A stretch of 64,000 nt of DNA, from NCBI RefSeq assembly GCF_009799925.1, contig NZ_WELK01000002.1, positions 1 to 64,000 of the forward strand, in the 5' to 3' direction. Below the pieces are notes generated by a model that saw only the letters and a list, made by a program, of their open reading frames with translations, did not search any database and was not told the origin of the DNA. Positions 1 to 7,921 of the stretch are shown one piece after another; the first letter of the stretch is position 1; each line of letters starts with the position of its first letter. The position numbers and the translations under genes were made by a program. This DNA comes from Pseudomonas sp. R-28-1W-6 (GTDB lineage Bacteria > Pseudomonadota > Gammaproteobacteria > Pseudomonadales > Pseudomonadaceae).

Positions 1-126
1 TCCTGGCCGTCGGCCATACGGCGTTAAAAACAGCCTCGGAATGCTCATTTACAGCACGTAAACTCCGCTTCCTCGGCGGTTTTTGCCTTGTCTGGCTCTA
101 GTCCAAAAAATCGTAAACAGGTTCTG
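1..126 (-). repeat. dispersed repeat, GAGCCTGTTC-ended family, copy running off the window edge
   Basis: Read on the minus strand, this stretch matches the 222-bp element at 14791-15012 in order: a CCTGTT start, a CTAGAGcCAGaCAAGGC core, then GAAGCGgAGTTTACG and GTAAATGAGCAT. It also shares GCGTTAAAAACAG with the short copy at 48384-48436. The copy is truncated by the window edge. It has no coding content. The rest of the interval up to 225 holds no recognisable FNR-type box, so the promoter of the downstream regulator is not obvious. Confidence 0.7.
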
Positions 127-225
127 AGACACCCCACGCCGGCACTGCCTCTTTGGAGGTAGTGCCATGGGGGAATGGGAGAGCCGCCCGGCGCCGCCTA
201 GGATGACAGCCTAGGAGGTGACCCC

Positions 226-906
226 ATGCTGACCGACTCAGAAAACCTCAAGGCCTTGCGCCAGCACCACTTGTTCAACCGGCTGCCCGAGGCCCTGTTC
301 ACGGAAGTCAGTTGCCTGGCCATCCAGCGCAAGCTGGACAGTGGCGATGCACTGTTCCACCAGGGCGATGCCGCCGACCGCTTCTACCTGCTGCTCAGCG
401 GCCAGATGAAACTGACCCGCGTGCTGTTCGAAGGCCAGGAAAAGCTGGTGGAAGTCATCCAGCCCGGGCAGAGCTTCGCCGAGGCCCTGCTGTTCACCGG
501 CGCCAGCCACTACCCCGTGACCTGCAGCGCGCTGAAAGCCAGCAACCTGATCAGCATCGACGGCACCCACTACCGGCGCCTGCTGGAAGAACAGCCGAAG
601 ATCTGCCTCGACCTGCTGGCCAGCTTCAGCATGCGCCTGCACCAGCGCCTGGACGAGATCGACACCCTTACCGTCGGCAATGCCAGCCGCCGCGTGGTGC
701 GCTTCCTCTGCCAGGAACAGCGCGAGGCCGGCAACGGCCAGATCCAGCTCAGCGTGCCCAAGCGCCTGATCGCCTCGCAGCTGGGCATCCAGCCGGAAAC
801 CTTCTCGCGCATCCTGCATCGCCTGATCGATGCCGGCCTGATCGCCATGGAGCGCCGCAGCATCCGCGTGCTGGACCGTCCCAGCCTGGCCAACTACTAC
901 GAGTGA
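226..906 (+). CDS. dnr: Crp/Fnr-family transcriptional regulator, DNR type
   Basis: Predicted NO-responsive activator of denitrification genes. The 226-aa protein has an N-terminal cyclic-nucleotide-type beta-barrel (about residues 15-115), a dimerisation helix and a C-terminal winged helix-turn-helix. The recognition helix contains QPETFSRILHRL; its E-xx-SR pattern is the one that reads TTGAT-type half sites in the FNR family. It lacks the N-terminal cysteine cluster of FNR/ANR, so it should not carry an oxygen-labile Fe-S cluster. DNR proteins sense NO through haem, but no haem ligand can be assigned from sequence alone. Phrases such as EGQEKLVEV, FAEALLF and LHQRLDEIDTL closely resemble P. 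aeruginosa Dnr. An AGGAGGTG ribosome site lies just before the ATG. The matching boxes elsewhere in this region are its likely targets. ANR-family alternatives cannot be excluded. Confidence 0.82.
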   Translation: MLTDSENLKALRQHHLFNRLPEALFTEVSCLAIQRKLDSGDALFHQGDAADRFYLLLSGQMKLTRVLFEGQEKLVEVIQPGQSFAEALLFTGASHYPVTCSALKASNLISIDGTHYRRLLEEQPKICLDLLASFSMRLHQRLDEIDTLTVGNASRRVVRFLCQEQREAGNGQIQLSVPKRLIASQLGIQPETFSRILHRLIDAGLIAMERRSIRVLDRPSLANYYE

Positions 907-965
907 GCCGGCGCCCGCACGGGTGCCGGCGGCAGCGCGCGCCCAGCCCCATGAGGAGAATCCCG

Positions 966-1370
966 ATGTCCGATCCCAAGCTTCCCCTGGTGTACTCCTG
1001 CTCCGGCTGCTCGAACGTGGCACAGCTGGCCAACACCCTGGCCGTGCGCCTGGACCGTGCCGGCCTGGCGGAGATGTCGTGCATCGCCGGGGTCGGCGGG
1101 CGCGTCGCCTCGCTGGTCAACAAGGCCAGCAGCGGCCGGGCAATCCTGGCCCTGGACGGCTGCCAGCTGCAGTGCGTGCGCGGCTGCCTGGACCAACACG
1201 GGGTGCGCGCCGACGTGCACCTGATCCTCAGCGACCTGGGCCTGAAGAAACGCTACGGCGAGGACTTCAGCAGCGACACGGTCGAGCAGGTGTATGCCGA
1301 GGTGGCCGGGCTGATCGCCAGCGACCGCCTGCCGGCGCGCAAGGTGGCGCTGCACAGCGTCGGCAACTGA
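966..1370 (+). CDS. DGC-domain putative zinc-binding protein
   Basis: A 134-aa cysteine-rich protein of the DGC family (named for its conserved Asp-Gly-Cys). Visible are SCSGC near residues 11-15, Cys39 in MSCIAGVGG, and ALDGCQLQCVRGC around residues 62-74, giving D64-G65-C66 with C70 and C74 as probable metal ligands. The biochemical function of the family is not established. The ATG at 966 follows an AGGAG site and lies 59 nt after the dnr stop, so co-transcription with dnr is likely. The gene converges on the chemoreceptor gene downstream, with a palindromic repeat between them. Its place beside dnr suggests a metal or NO-stress role, which is inference only. Confidence 0.78.
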   Translation: MSDPKLPLVYSCSGCSNVAQLANTLAVRLDRAGLAEMSCIAGVGGRVASLVNKASSGRAILALDGCQLQCVRGCLDQHGVRADVHLILSDLGLKKRYGEDFSSDTVEQVYAEVAGLIASDRLPARKVALHSVGN

Positions 1371-1374
1371 CTCC

Positions 1375-1432
1375 CGTAGGGTGCGCCGTGCGCACCACGC
1401 ATTCCACCCGGTACGCACGGCGCACCCTACGC
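1375..1432. repeat. GTAGGGTGCGCC-type palindromic repeat, copy 1
   Basis: CGTAGGGTGCGCCGTGCG on the left is mirrored by CGCACGGCGCACCCTACG on the right around a short centre. It sits between the convergent ends of the DGC gene and the chemoreceptor gene. Further copies are at 7746-7807 and 63528-63589. It could fold into a hairpin in either transcript. Confidence 0.85.
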
Positions 1433-1445
1433 GACCTGCCTGGGC

Positions 1446-3035
1446 CTACAGGCGAAAGCGCGCCATCTGCGCCTGCAGGTTGCCCATGTCCTGATTGATC
1501 CGCTGGCTGCCCTGTTCGGTGGCCTGCGCCGAGTGGGCCGAGGATTCGGCGATGCCGGCGATGCGGGTGAGCGACTGGTTCATTTCCTCGGCCACCTGCG
1601 ACTGTTCTTCGGCAGCCGTGGCGATCTGCCCGGTCATGCCACGGATGGTCTGCACCGCGTTGACGATCTGCACGAACACCCGCTGCACCGCCTCGACCTG
1701 CTGCAGGGTCTGCTCGCTGCCCTGGCGCGACTCCTCCATGGCCGTGCCGGCACGCCCGGCCTGGGCCTGCAGGCGCTCGATCAGGCCGCTGATTTCCCCG
1801 GCCGAGGCCTGGGTCCGCCCCGCCAGGCTGCGCACCTCGTCGGCCACCACGGCGAAGCCGCGCCCTTGCTCGCCGGCGCGGGCCGCCTCGATGGCCGCGT
1901 TGAGGGCCAGCAGGTTGGTCTGTGCGGCGATCGCGCTGATCACCTCCAGCACCCGGGCGATCTGGTCGCTGTCAGCCAGCAGCTGCTGCAGCACCTCGGC
2001 CAGGCCTTCGACCTGCTGCGACAACTGACGGATGGCCAGCACCGAGTCCTGCATCAGCGCATCGCCGCGGCTGGTTTCCTGCTCGGCGGTGTCGGCGGCG
2101 CCCGCCGCATCCACGGTGCTGCGGGCCACCTCGTGGGAGGTCGCCAACATCTCATTCATCGCCGTGGCCACCTGCTCGATCTCGCTGCGCTGGGCCTGCA
2201 CGTGCCCGGCATTGTCCGCCGCCATCGCCGCCATCTGCACGCACTGGCCGGCGCCCCCTTCGGCGGCCTGGCGCACCGCCCGGATCATCTCGCCGACCTG
2301 CTCCAGCAGGCGGTTGTAGGCCGTGGTGATGCGGCCGATTTCGTCATCGCCGTGGCGCACCGCCAGCGGCCGGGAGAAATCGCCGCCGGCGACCAGCTCC
2401 AGGCGGCCGCGCAGCTCATCGACCCGCGCCATCAGCCAGTTCATCCCGGCCAGGCGGCCGAGTACCACCAGCAGCAGGATGGCCAGGGTCGCGCCCATCG
2501 ACAGCCAGCGCTGCAGCGCCGCCGTGTGGTTGCTGTCGGCCGACAGCAGCGTCACCACCTGGTGCATGTCCTTGAGCAGGGCTTCCGATTCGCCGGCCAG
2601 CTGCTGCGCCGCGCCGGCCTGGCCGCCGGCGACCCGGCGCACCAGCTCGCGATAGCCCTGCCAGCGCTGGTCGACCAGCTCCAGCTGCGCCCGCGCCGCG
2701 GGCAGCTGCACCGCCGGCAGCGCGCCGCCCGGGTCGCCATCGCGCAGGGTCCGGTGGCTCTGCTCGAAGCGCTGGATGGTCTGCTCCAGGCTGCTGGCCG
2801 GCAGCAGGTCCTGGGCCACCAGCAGGCTTTCCTTGGCCATTTTCTGGCTCAGCATGCGCTGCGCCCCGGCCATGTCCAGCTGGCTGGCGTCGCGCACCGA
2901 GAGGAACAGCACGGCGGCCGTCAGCGCGGCGCAGAGGAAGATCAGGCTGTAGGAGAAGAAGAACTGCGCATTGATGCTGCGCAGGCCCAGGGCGCGCAGG
3001 GCGGCCTGGATGCTATCGGTGATCCAGTCGAACAT
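1446..3035 (-). CDS. methyl-accepting chemotaxis protein with PilJ-type sensor domain (McpN-like, probable nitrate receptor)
   Basis: A 529-aa transmembrane chemoreceptor. TM1 is at about residues 24-46. A short periplasmic PilJ-type domain follows, carrying [14 protein letters not shown] at about 56-69, the motif that resembles the nitrate-binding P-box of NarX/NarQ. TM2 is at about 178-198, then a HAMP linker, then a long cytoplasmic coiled coil. The conserved signalling tip contains [21 protein letters not shown]. aeruginosa McpN, a nitrate-specific receptor, has this same PilJ architecture. The ATG at 3035 is chosen because AAGGAGAA precedes it; longer upstream readings lack such a site and would put extra sequence before TM1. 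Location next to dnr and the anaerobic block supports nitrate as ligand, but ligand specificity is inferred. No C-terminal CheR-tether pentapeptide is seen. Confidence 0.85.
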   Translation of the reverse strand: MFDWITDSIQAALRALGLRSINAQFFFSYSLIFLCAALTAAVLFLSVRDASQLDMAGAQRMLSQKMAKESLLVAQDLLPASSLEQTIQRFEQSHRTLRDGDPGGALPAVQLPAARAQLELVDQRWQGYRELVRRVAGGQAGAAQQLAGESEALLKDMHQVVTLLSADSNHTAALQRWLSMGATLAILLLVVLGRLAGMNWLMARVDELRGRLELVAGGDFSRPLAVRHGDDEIGRITTAYNRLLEQVGEMIRAVRQAAEGGAGQCVQMAAMAADNAGHVQAQRSEIEQVATAMNEMLATSHEVARSTVDAAGAADTAEQETSRGDALMQDSVLAIRQLSQQVEGLAEVLQQLLADSDQIARVLEVISAIAAQTNLLALNAAIEAARAGEQGRGFAVVADEVRSLAGRTQASAGEISGLIERLQAQAGRAGTAMEESRQGSEQTLQQVEAVQRVFVQIVNAVQTIRGMTGQIATAAEEQSQVAEEMNQSLTRIAGIAESSAHSAQATEQGSQRINQDMGNLQAQMARFRL

Positions 3036-3204
3036 GAGGTTCTCCTTGAAGCCGCCCCGCGTGCCGTGCGGGCCGCTTGTGACGAGCCCACGGACCACGC
3101 GGTGACGGATGAATCCCTGTCGCACCGGCCCCATGCCGGGTGCGGACATTGCAGCTCCCCTGGCGCCGCCGTGTAGCCGGCGACACCACGGATTGCAGTA
3201 CAGC

Positions 3205-3232
3205 AAAAAACCGGCCAAACACCAGGCCGGCT
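3205..3232 (-). terminator. rho-independent terminator of the ubiUVT operon
   Basis: On the minus strand CCGGCC, an 8-nt loop and GGCCGG are followed by a run of six T. It lies about 100 nt downstream of the ubiT stop and ends the minus-strand operon. Confidence 0.7.
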
Positions 3233-3250
3233 GCCGTCTGCCCTGCTCTC

Positions 3251-3303
3251 GGAACCTGTCTACGACCCACTGCGCGGCAGCCATGCCGGGTTAGAACCGG
3301 CTC
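3251..3303. repeat. short GAGCCTGTTC-family repeat
   Basis: GGAACCTGTCTACGACC at the left and GTTAGAACCGGCTC at the right mirror the ends of the short copy at 48384-48436. This is a degenerate short member. The remaining 3036-3329 sequence holds only this, the ubi terminator and the chemoreceptor promoter region. Confidence 0.45.
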
Positions 3304-3329
3304 TAGCTCGAGGGATCGCAGACAGATGT

Positions 3330-3839
3330 TCAGCCGGCGCTGCCGGCCGCTGTCGATTGGCGTTGAGCCAGGTCCTCGCGCAGCACTTCGCCGACCCGGC
3401 ACAGCGAGCGCCACAGGCGTGGCGGCAACTGCTCGGGGTCGAGGCTGTCGATCAGGTTCTTCATCGCCAGGCCCAGCTCGGTGTCGCCTTCGATGACCAG
3501 GCGCCGGCGGAAGAACAGGGTATCCGGGTCTTCCTGGCGGCTGGCCAGCAGCACGAACTCGCGCCAGTTGCCGCGGATGCACACGTCCACCGGCGCCCGC
3601 GCCGCCATGCGCAGGCCGCGCCGCTCGCGGGTCAGGCACCAGGCCAGCTGCAGGTCGCTGACCTCCAGGCGCAACCAGCGCCCGTGCAGCAGATCGAAGG
3701 CGCCATCCTCCACCGGCTCGGCAAACAGCCGCGCCACCACGGCCTCGAGCACCCAGCGCTGCAGGGTGAACGGCACATGGCGGGCCAGCCCGAGCAGCGG
3801 ATCGGCACTGCGCAACGCCAACTGGGTCAGGTTCAGCAC
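3330..3839 (-). CDS. ubiT: UbiT, SCP2-domain accessory factor of O2-independent ubiquinone biosynthesis
   Basis: A 169-aa protein with a sterol-carrier-protein-2 (SCP2) lipid-binding domain over most of its length, recognisable from LVIEGDTELGLAMKNLIDSLD near the C-terminal third and the preceding beta-rich segment. UbiT is thought to bind the hydrophobic quinone intermediates during anaerobic ubiquinone synthesis, working with UbiU and UbiV. The start is taken as GTG at 3839, which overlaps the ubiV stop codon by 7 nt; no ATG gives a plausible length, and UbiT proteins are about 170-175 aa. It is the last gene of ubiU-ubiV-ubiT and is followed by a terminator. In P. aeruginosa this trio is known to be required for denitrifying growth. 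Confidence 0.85.
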   Translation of the reverse strand: MLNLTQLALRSADPLLGLARHVPFTLQRWVLEAVVARLFAEPVEDGAFDLLHGRWLRLEVSDLQLAWCLTRERRGLRMAARAPVDVCIRGNWREFVLLASRQEDPDTLFFRRRLVIEGDTELGLAMKNLIDSLDPEQLPPRLWRSLCRVGEVLREDLAQRQSTAAGSAG

Positions 3840-4723
3840 AGGCCGACCTCCTCTGCACTGAGCATGCCCGGGCGGCCATGCCAGTAGCCGTTGCAGCCCT
3901 GGGCCAGCAACGGCGGCAAGGCGCCCTGGCGCACCGCGTGGTAGTCGCCGATCACCTGCGGCATGCCTCCGGCCCGCGGGCTCAGGCGCAGGCAGTCGAC
4001 GCCGCTGTGCTGCACCTCGCGGTAGTCGGCCAGCAGGTTGTTGACCCGCGCCGAGAGGGTCTGGATGCCGTTGAGGGTGAACAGCGCCTCGCCCTCCTGG
4101 CTGAGCAGGGGAATGCCTTCGGGGTAGTTGATGCAGCAGAACTGGCAGTCGTCCTTGGGCCGGTTTTCCGCGCGGGCGGTGAAGCAGCGCGCCGAGTAGG
4201 CCAGCGGCAGGTGGCCGTAGGCGAACAGCTCGACCTCCGGCCGCGGCCGGCCGAGGGCATCGAGCTGGCCCAGGCAATCGCGCAGCAGCGCGGCCGAGCA
4301 TTCCACCGGCGGCACCCAGCGGCGCAGCCCGCAGTCCTGCAGCTCGGCCAGGGCCTGGGCGTTGTACAGGTTGAGCGCGGGCCCGGCGACGAAGTCCAGG
4401 CCCTGCTCGCGCAGCAGCTGCACGGCGCCCATGTCGTTGGCCTCGACCAGCAGCTCGCCATTGCCGCACAGGCGCTTGAGGCTGGACAGCTCGGAGGCCG
4501 CCTCGATCAGCGCCAGGCCGGACAGCACCAGCTCGGCGCGGGTGCATTCGCGCAGCTCGCGGGCCAGCCCCAGCCAGTCGTCGAGCGACAGGGCGCGGCG
4601 CTTGGAACAGACGGTTTCGCCCAGGTAGATGATGTCGAGCGGCTGGTTGGCCATCTCGGCATAGAAATCCAGCAGTTTGTCGCGCTGCCAGTAGAACAGG
4701 ACCGGCCCCAGACTCAGTTTCAT
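3833..4723 (-). CDS. ubiV: UbiV, U32-family Fe-S protein for anaerobic ubiquinone hydroxylation
   Basis: A 296-aa member of the U32 family (YhbV). Cys39, Cys180, Cys193 and Cys197 fall exactly at the positions reported as [4Fe-4S] ligands in Escherichia coli UbiV. UbiV forms a heterodimer with UbiU and takes part in the O2-independent ring hydroxylations of ubiquinone, probably from prephenate-derived oxygen. It is not expected to be a protease despite the family name. The ATG at 4723 lies 7 nt after the ubiU stop and the 3' end overlaps ubiT, so the trio is translationally coupled. Confidence 0.92.
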   Translation of the reverse strand: MKLSLGPVLFYWQRDKLLDFYAEMANQPLDIIYLGETVCSKRRALSLDDWLGLARELRECTRAELVLSGLALIEAASELSSLKRLCGNGELLVEANDMGAVQLLREQGLDFVAGPALNLYNAQALAELQDCGLRRWVPPVECSAALLRDCLGQLDALGRPRPEVELFAYGHLPLAYSARCFTARAENRPKDDCQFCCINYPEGIPLLSQEGEALFTLNGIQTLSARVNNLLADYREVQHSGVDCLRLSPRAGGMPQVIGDYHAVRQGALPPLLAQGCNGYWHGRPGMLSAEEVGLC

Positions 4724-4730
4724 AACGGCC

Positions 4731-5726
4731 TCACTGCCAGGATCGATGGTAGGCGCCCAGGGTGCTCTGGCTGCCTTCGGAGAGCCCGTCCAGGGCGCTG
4801 CGCCACTGCGGCAGCACGCTGAACTGGGCCGGCGCGCGGGCATGCGCATCCAGCGCGGCACGCCACACGCGGGTGACCTGCTCGACATAGGCCGGGCTGC
4901 GCTGGCGCCCCTCGATCTTCACCGCGGCAATGCCGATCTCGGCCAGCTGCGGGATCAGGTCCAGGGTGTTCAGGCTGGTCGGTTCCTCCAGGGCATGGAA
5001 GCGCTGGCCATTGACCAGAAAGCGGCCCTTGCACAGGGTCGGGTAGCCGGCCGATTCCTCGGGGCCATAGCGGTCGATCAGCACCCCGCCCAGGCGCGAG
5101 CTGAGCCCCTCGGCGTCCTCCTGCCAGCGCACCGCCTTGGCCGGCGAGCAGACCCCGCACAGGTTCGGCGACTCGCCGGTGACGTAGGACGACAGGTGGC
5201 AGCGGCCCTCGGCCATGATGCACAGGCTGCCGAAGGCGAACACCTCCAGCGCCACCGTGCTGCGCTCGGCCACCTGGCGCACCTGGGCCAGCGACAGCAC
5301 CCGCGGCAGCACCGCGCGGCGAATGTTGTAGCGCTGCTGGTAGAAGGCCAGCGCCGCCGCATTGGTCGCCGAGCCCTGCACCGACAGGTGCAGGTTGAGG
5401 TCGGGGTAGCGCCGGCTGGCATAGGCCAGCACGCCAGGGTCGGCGGCGATCAGCGCATCCACGCCGAGGTCGGCGGCCTGGTCGACCGCGCGCTGCCAGC
5501 GCGCCCAGCCCTGCGGCTGGGCGTAGGTGTTGACCGCCACGTAGAGCTGCTTGCCGCGCTGGCGGATCAGCTGCAGGCCGCTGTCCAGCTGCTTCTCGTC
5601 GAGGTTGAGCCCGGCGAAGTGACGGGCGTTGGTGTCATCGCGAAAGCCCACGTAGATGGCGTCCGCGCCTTGCTGCAACGCAGCCTTGAGGGCGGGCAGA
5701 CTGCCCGCCGGACACACCAGATGCAT
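4731..5726 (-). CDS. ubiU: UbiU, U32-family Fe-S protein for anaerobic ubiquinone hydroxylation
   Basis: A 331-aa YhbU/UbiU protein. Cys169, Cys176, Cys193 and Cys232 match the four [4Fe-4S] ligands of E. coli UbiU by position; Cys190 is extra. It is the partner of UbiV. The ATG at 5726 has AAGGGG about 10 nt upstream. The FNR/DNR-type box at 5786-5799 is centred 66 nt before the start, which places it at about -41.5 of a short-leader promoter, so anaerobic induction is expected. It heads ubiU-ubiV-ubiT and follows moeA on the same strand. Confidence 0.93.
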   Translation of the reverse strand: MHLVCPAGSLPALKAALQQGADAIYVGFRDDTNARHFAGLNLDEKQLDSGLQLIRQRGKQLYVAVNTYAQPQGWARWQRAVDQAADLGVDALIAADPGVLAYASRRYPDLNLHLSVQGSATNAAALAFYQQRYNIRRAVLPRVLSLAQVRQVAERSTVALEVFAFGSLCIMAEGRCHLSSYVTGESPNLCGVCSPAKAVRWQEDAEGLSSRLGGVLIDRYGPEESAGYPTLCKGRFLVNGQRFHALEEPTSLNTLDLIPQLAEIGIAAVKIEGRQRSPAYVEQVTRVWRAALDAHARAPAQFSVLPQWRSALDGLSEGSQSTLGAYHRSWQ

Positions 5727-5785
5727 GCGAAAACCCCTTGCTCGGAATGCGTGGCGCCACTCTAGGGCGCTGCCCGGCGCACGCC

Positions 5786-5799
5786 TTGACCATGGTCAA
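5786..5799. promoter_or_regulatory. FNR/DNR-type box upstream of ubiU
   Basis: TTGACCATGGTCAA is a perfect inverted repeat. On the minus strand, TAGAGT (5764-5759) follows after 21 nt, close to the spacing of a class II FNR-family promoter reading into ubiUVT. Confidence 0.82.
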
Positions 5800-5805
5800 G
5801 CCGTG

Positions 5806-7044
5806 TCAGTCGAGCAGCGCGCTGAACGGCAGGAAGTCGATCGGCTCGCCGGCCACCAGGGTCCGCTCGCAGTCGACCAGGGCCAGGCCGTCGGCCCAGC
5901 AGGCGGCGGTGAGCATGGCCGAGCCCTGCTTGGGATGGGGCACCGCGCGCAGCTGGCCGTCGACCGCCTGCAGGCGCGCGCGCAGGTACTGGCGCCGCGG
6001 GTTGCGCTTGCTCCAGTCGAAGCCGGCCGGGACCTGCAGCGGCTGTGGCAGCACCTCGCGGCAACCCTGGGCACGCAGGAGGAACGGCCGCGCCACCACC
6101 AGGGCGGTGATCAGCGCCGCCGCCGGGTTGCCCGGCAGGCCGATCCACGGCGTGCCGCAGACGTGACCGAAGGCCAGCGGCTTGCCCGGCTGGATCGCCA
6201 GGCGCCACAGGTGCAGTTCGCCCAGCTCGCGCACCGCCTGCTTGAGGTGGTCTTCCTCACCGACCGAGACGCCGCCGGAGGTGATCAGCACATCCCACTC
6301 CGAAGCGGCCAGGCTCAGCGCGTCGCGGCTGGCGGCCAGCTCGTCCACCAGGATGCCGCAGTCGTCCACCTCGCAGCCCAGGCTGCGCAGCACGCCGCCG
6401 ATGCTGTAGCGGTTGGCGTTGTAGATCTGCCCGGGCAGCAGCGGCTCGCCCGGTTCGCGCAGCTCGTTGCCGCTGCTCAGCAGGCCGACGCGCAGGCGCC
6501 GGTGCACGGCCACCTCGGCGATGCCCAGGCTGGCCAGCAGGCCCAGTTCCTGCGGGCGCAGGCGCAGGCCGGAATCGAGTACGCAGCAGCCGGCGTCGAA
6601 CTCCTCGCCGCGCCGGCGCACATGGGAACCGGCCGGCACCGGCGGCAGGTGCACCGCGTCGCCCTCCTCGCGCGCCTGCTCCTGCGCCACCACGCTGTCG
6701 GCGCCCGGCGGCAGCGGCGCGCCGGTGAAAATGCGCACCGCATGCCCGGCCGGCAGCGGTTCCAGGGCCGTGTCGCCGGCGGCGATGCGCCCGGCCAGCG
6801 GCAGCCAGCCGCCCTCGGCCGGCAGGTCCGCGGCGCACAGGGCGTAGCCGTCCATGGCGCTGTTGTCCCAGGCCGGCATCGGCCACAGCGCGTGCACCGG
6901 CTCGGCCAGCACGCGGCCGCCGGCCTCGCTCAGCGGCACCCACTCGGCCAGCGGGGGCGGCGGTACGCGCTGCAGCAGTTCGGCGATCGCCTGGTCGACC
7001 GGGCGCAGCGCATGGCCGTGGCCATCGCAGCCACAGGCGCTCAC
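5806..7044 (-). CDS. moeA: molybdopterin molybdenumtransferase MoeA
   Basis: A 412-aa MoeA, which inserts molybdate into adenylylated molybdopterin in the last step of molybdenum cofactor synthesis. It shows the central MoCF-binding fold (LLSSGNELREPGEPL and ITSGGVSVGEEDHLK) and the C-terminal beta domain after about residue 330. The GTG at 7044 is preferred because it overlaps the moaB stop as GTGA and gives a length close to other MoeA proteins; an ATG 22 codons upstream lies inside moaB. The N-terminus SACGCDGHGH resembles Pseudomonas MoeA1. It is co-transcribed with moaB. The cofactor serves nitrate reductase, among other enzymes. Confidence 0.93.
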   Translation of the reverse strand: MSACGCDGHGHALRPVDQAIAELLQRVPPPPLAEWVPLSEAGGRVLAEPVHALWPMPAWDNSAMDGYALCAADLPAEGGWLPLAGRIAAGDTALEPLPAGHAVRIFTGAPLPPGADSVVAQEQAREEGDAVHLPPVPAGSHVRRRGEEFDAGCCVLDSGLRLRPQELGLLASLGIAEVAVHRRLRVGLLSSGNELREPGEPLLPGQIYNANRYSIGGVLRSLGCEVDDCGILVDELAASRDALSLAASEWDVLITSGGVSVGEEDHLKQAVRELGELHLWRLAIQPGKPLAFGHVCGTPWIGLPGNPAAALITALVVARPFLLRAQGCREVLPQPLQVPAGFDWSKRNPRRQYLRARLQAVDGQLRAVPHPKQGSAMLTAACWADGLALVDCERTLVAGEPIDFLPFSALLD

Positions 7045-7595
7045 GAGCGGGCTCCGCACGCCGCCACCGGTTGCTCCGGCAGCTGCTTGAGGTGCGGCAC
7101 GAAATTGCACGGGCGGGTGCGGCTATCCAGCTGTTCGACCAGGATCTTGCTCCAGGCGGTGCGGCAGGCGCCCGGCGAGCCGGGCATGCAGCACACCAGG
7201 GTGCCGTTGCTGATGCCGGCCAGGGCGCGCGACTGCACGGTGGAGGTGCCGATCTCGGCCAGGGACACCTGGCGGAACAGCTCGCCGAAGCCGTCGACCT
7301 GCTTGTCCAGCAGCGGCGCCACCGCCTGCGGCGTGTTGTCCCGCGCGGTGAAGCCGGTGCCGCCGGTGATCAGCACCGCCTGCACCAGCGGGTCGGCAAC
7401 CCAGGCGCACAGGCGTGCGCGGATCTGCCAGATGTCGTCGGGGACGATGGCGCGCTCGTACAGCGCATGCCCGGCCGCCTCCAGGCCATCGATCAGGGTC
7501 TGCCCGGAGCTGTCGGTGAGCACGCTGCGCGTGTCGCTGACGGTGAGCACTGCAATGCGCAGTGACTGGAATTCGACGCTGGACAAGTGGGCCAT
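7041..7595 (-). CDS. moaB: molybdenum cofactor biosynthesis protein MoaB
   Basis: A 184-aa MoaB/MogA-fold protein that adenylylates molybdopterin before metal insertion. It carries the MoCF-binding motif ITGGTGFTARDNTPQ and a GSPGACRTAW segment near the C-terminus. The ATG at 7595 follows GCGGAG; a longer reading from 7655 has no such site. A DNR-type box lies about 100 nt upstream with a well-placed -10. The 3' end overlaps moeA, so moaB-moeA form one unit. The order moaB-moeA-ubiU-ubiV-ubiT matches what I remember of the P. aeruginosa PA3911-PA3915 cluster. Confidence 0.92.
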   Translation of the reverse strand: MAHLSSVEFQSLRIAVLTVSDTRSVLTDSSGQTLIDGLEAAGHALYERAIVPDDIWQIRARLCAWVADPLVQAVLITGGTGFTARDNTPQAVAPLLDKQVDGFGELFRQVSLAEIGTSTVQSRALAGISNGTLVCCMPGSPGACRTAWSKILVEQLDSRTRPCNFVPHLKQLPEQPVAACGARS

Positions 7596-7695
7596 GCTGC
7601 AAATCTCCGCAAGATATCTGCGCGCAGCCTGCGCCCCCACCTGGCCGGCGCCCATTCCCCGTTGGAGGTATCACCCGCGGTAGCTCGCCGCCGCC

Positions 7696-7709
7696 TTGAC
7701 CGGGATCAA
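7696..7709. promoter_or_regulatory. FNR/DNR-type box upstream of moaB
   Basis: TTGACCGGGATCAA. On the minus strand TGATAC (7673-7668) follows after exactly 22 nt, the class II geometry, reading into moaB-moeA. Confidence 0.8.
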
Positions 7710-7745
7710 TGCCCGCCACGCCCAGGCCGGACGGATCGGCCCCAT

Positions 7746-7807
7746 GTAGGGTGCGCCGTGCGCACCGGGAGCGGCGGCGGGCTTGCCGGTGCGCATGGCG
7801 CACCCTG
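7746..7807. repeat. GTAGGGTGCGCC-type palindromic repeat, copy 2
   Basis: GTAGGGTGCGCCGTGCGCAC on the left is mirrored by GTGCGCATGGCGCACCCTGG on the right. It sits between the two divergent DNR-type boxes of moaB and the DUF3079 gene. Confidence 0.8.
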
Positions 7808-7843
7808 GCAGAGTGGTGGCGCGGATGCGCGCAGGCGCGGCCC

Positions 7844-7857
7844 TTGACCAGAATCAA
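7844..7857. promoter_or_regulatory. FNR/DNR-type box upstream of the DUF3079 gene
   Basis: TTGACCAGAATCAA, followed after exactly 22 nt by TAGCCT (7880-7885) as a weak -10. The start codon of the plus-strand gene lies 64 nt downstream. Confidence 0.78.
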
Positions 7858-7921
7858 GGCCGCCGCGGCCCGGCGCGACTAGCCTGGCGACAACGGCCTA
7901 GAGCCCGATCCAGGTGGCGCC

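Noticed and set aside
1533..3176. Long open frames antisense to the chemoreceptor, qNOR, rlhA, aspS, proS and actP genes
   Set aside because: These are expected in GC-rich DNA; the translations are His/Arg/Gln-rich with no recognisable domain, while the opposite strand encodes clear families.
3833..5726. UbiU and UbiV as U32 peptidases
   Set aside because: The family name suggests collagenase-type peptidases, but the conserved cluster cysteines and the operon with ubiT identify them as ubiquinone hydroxylation factors.
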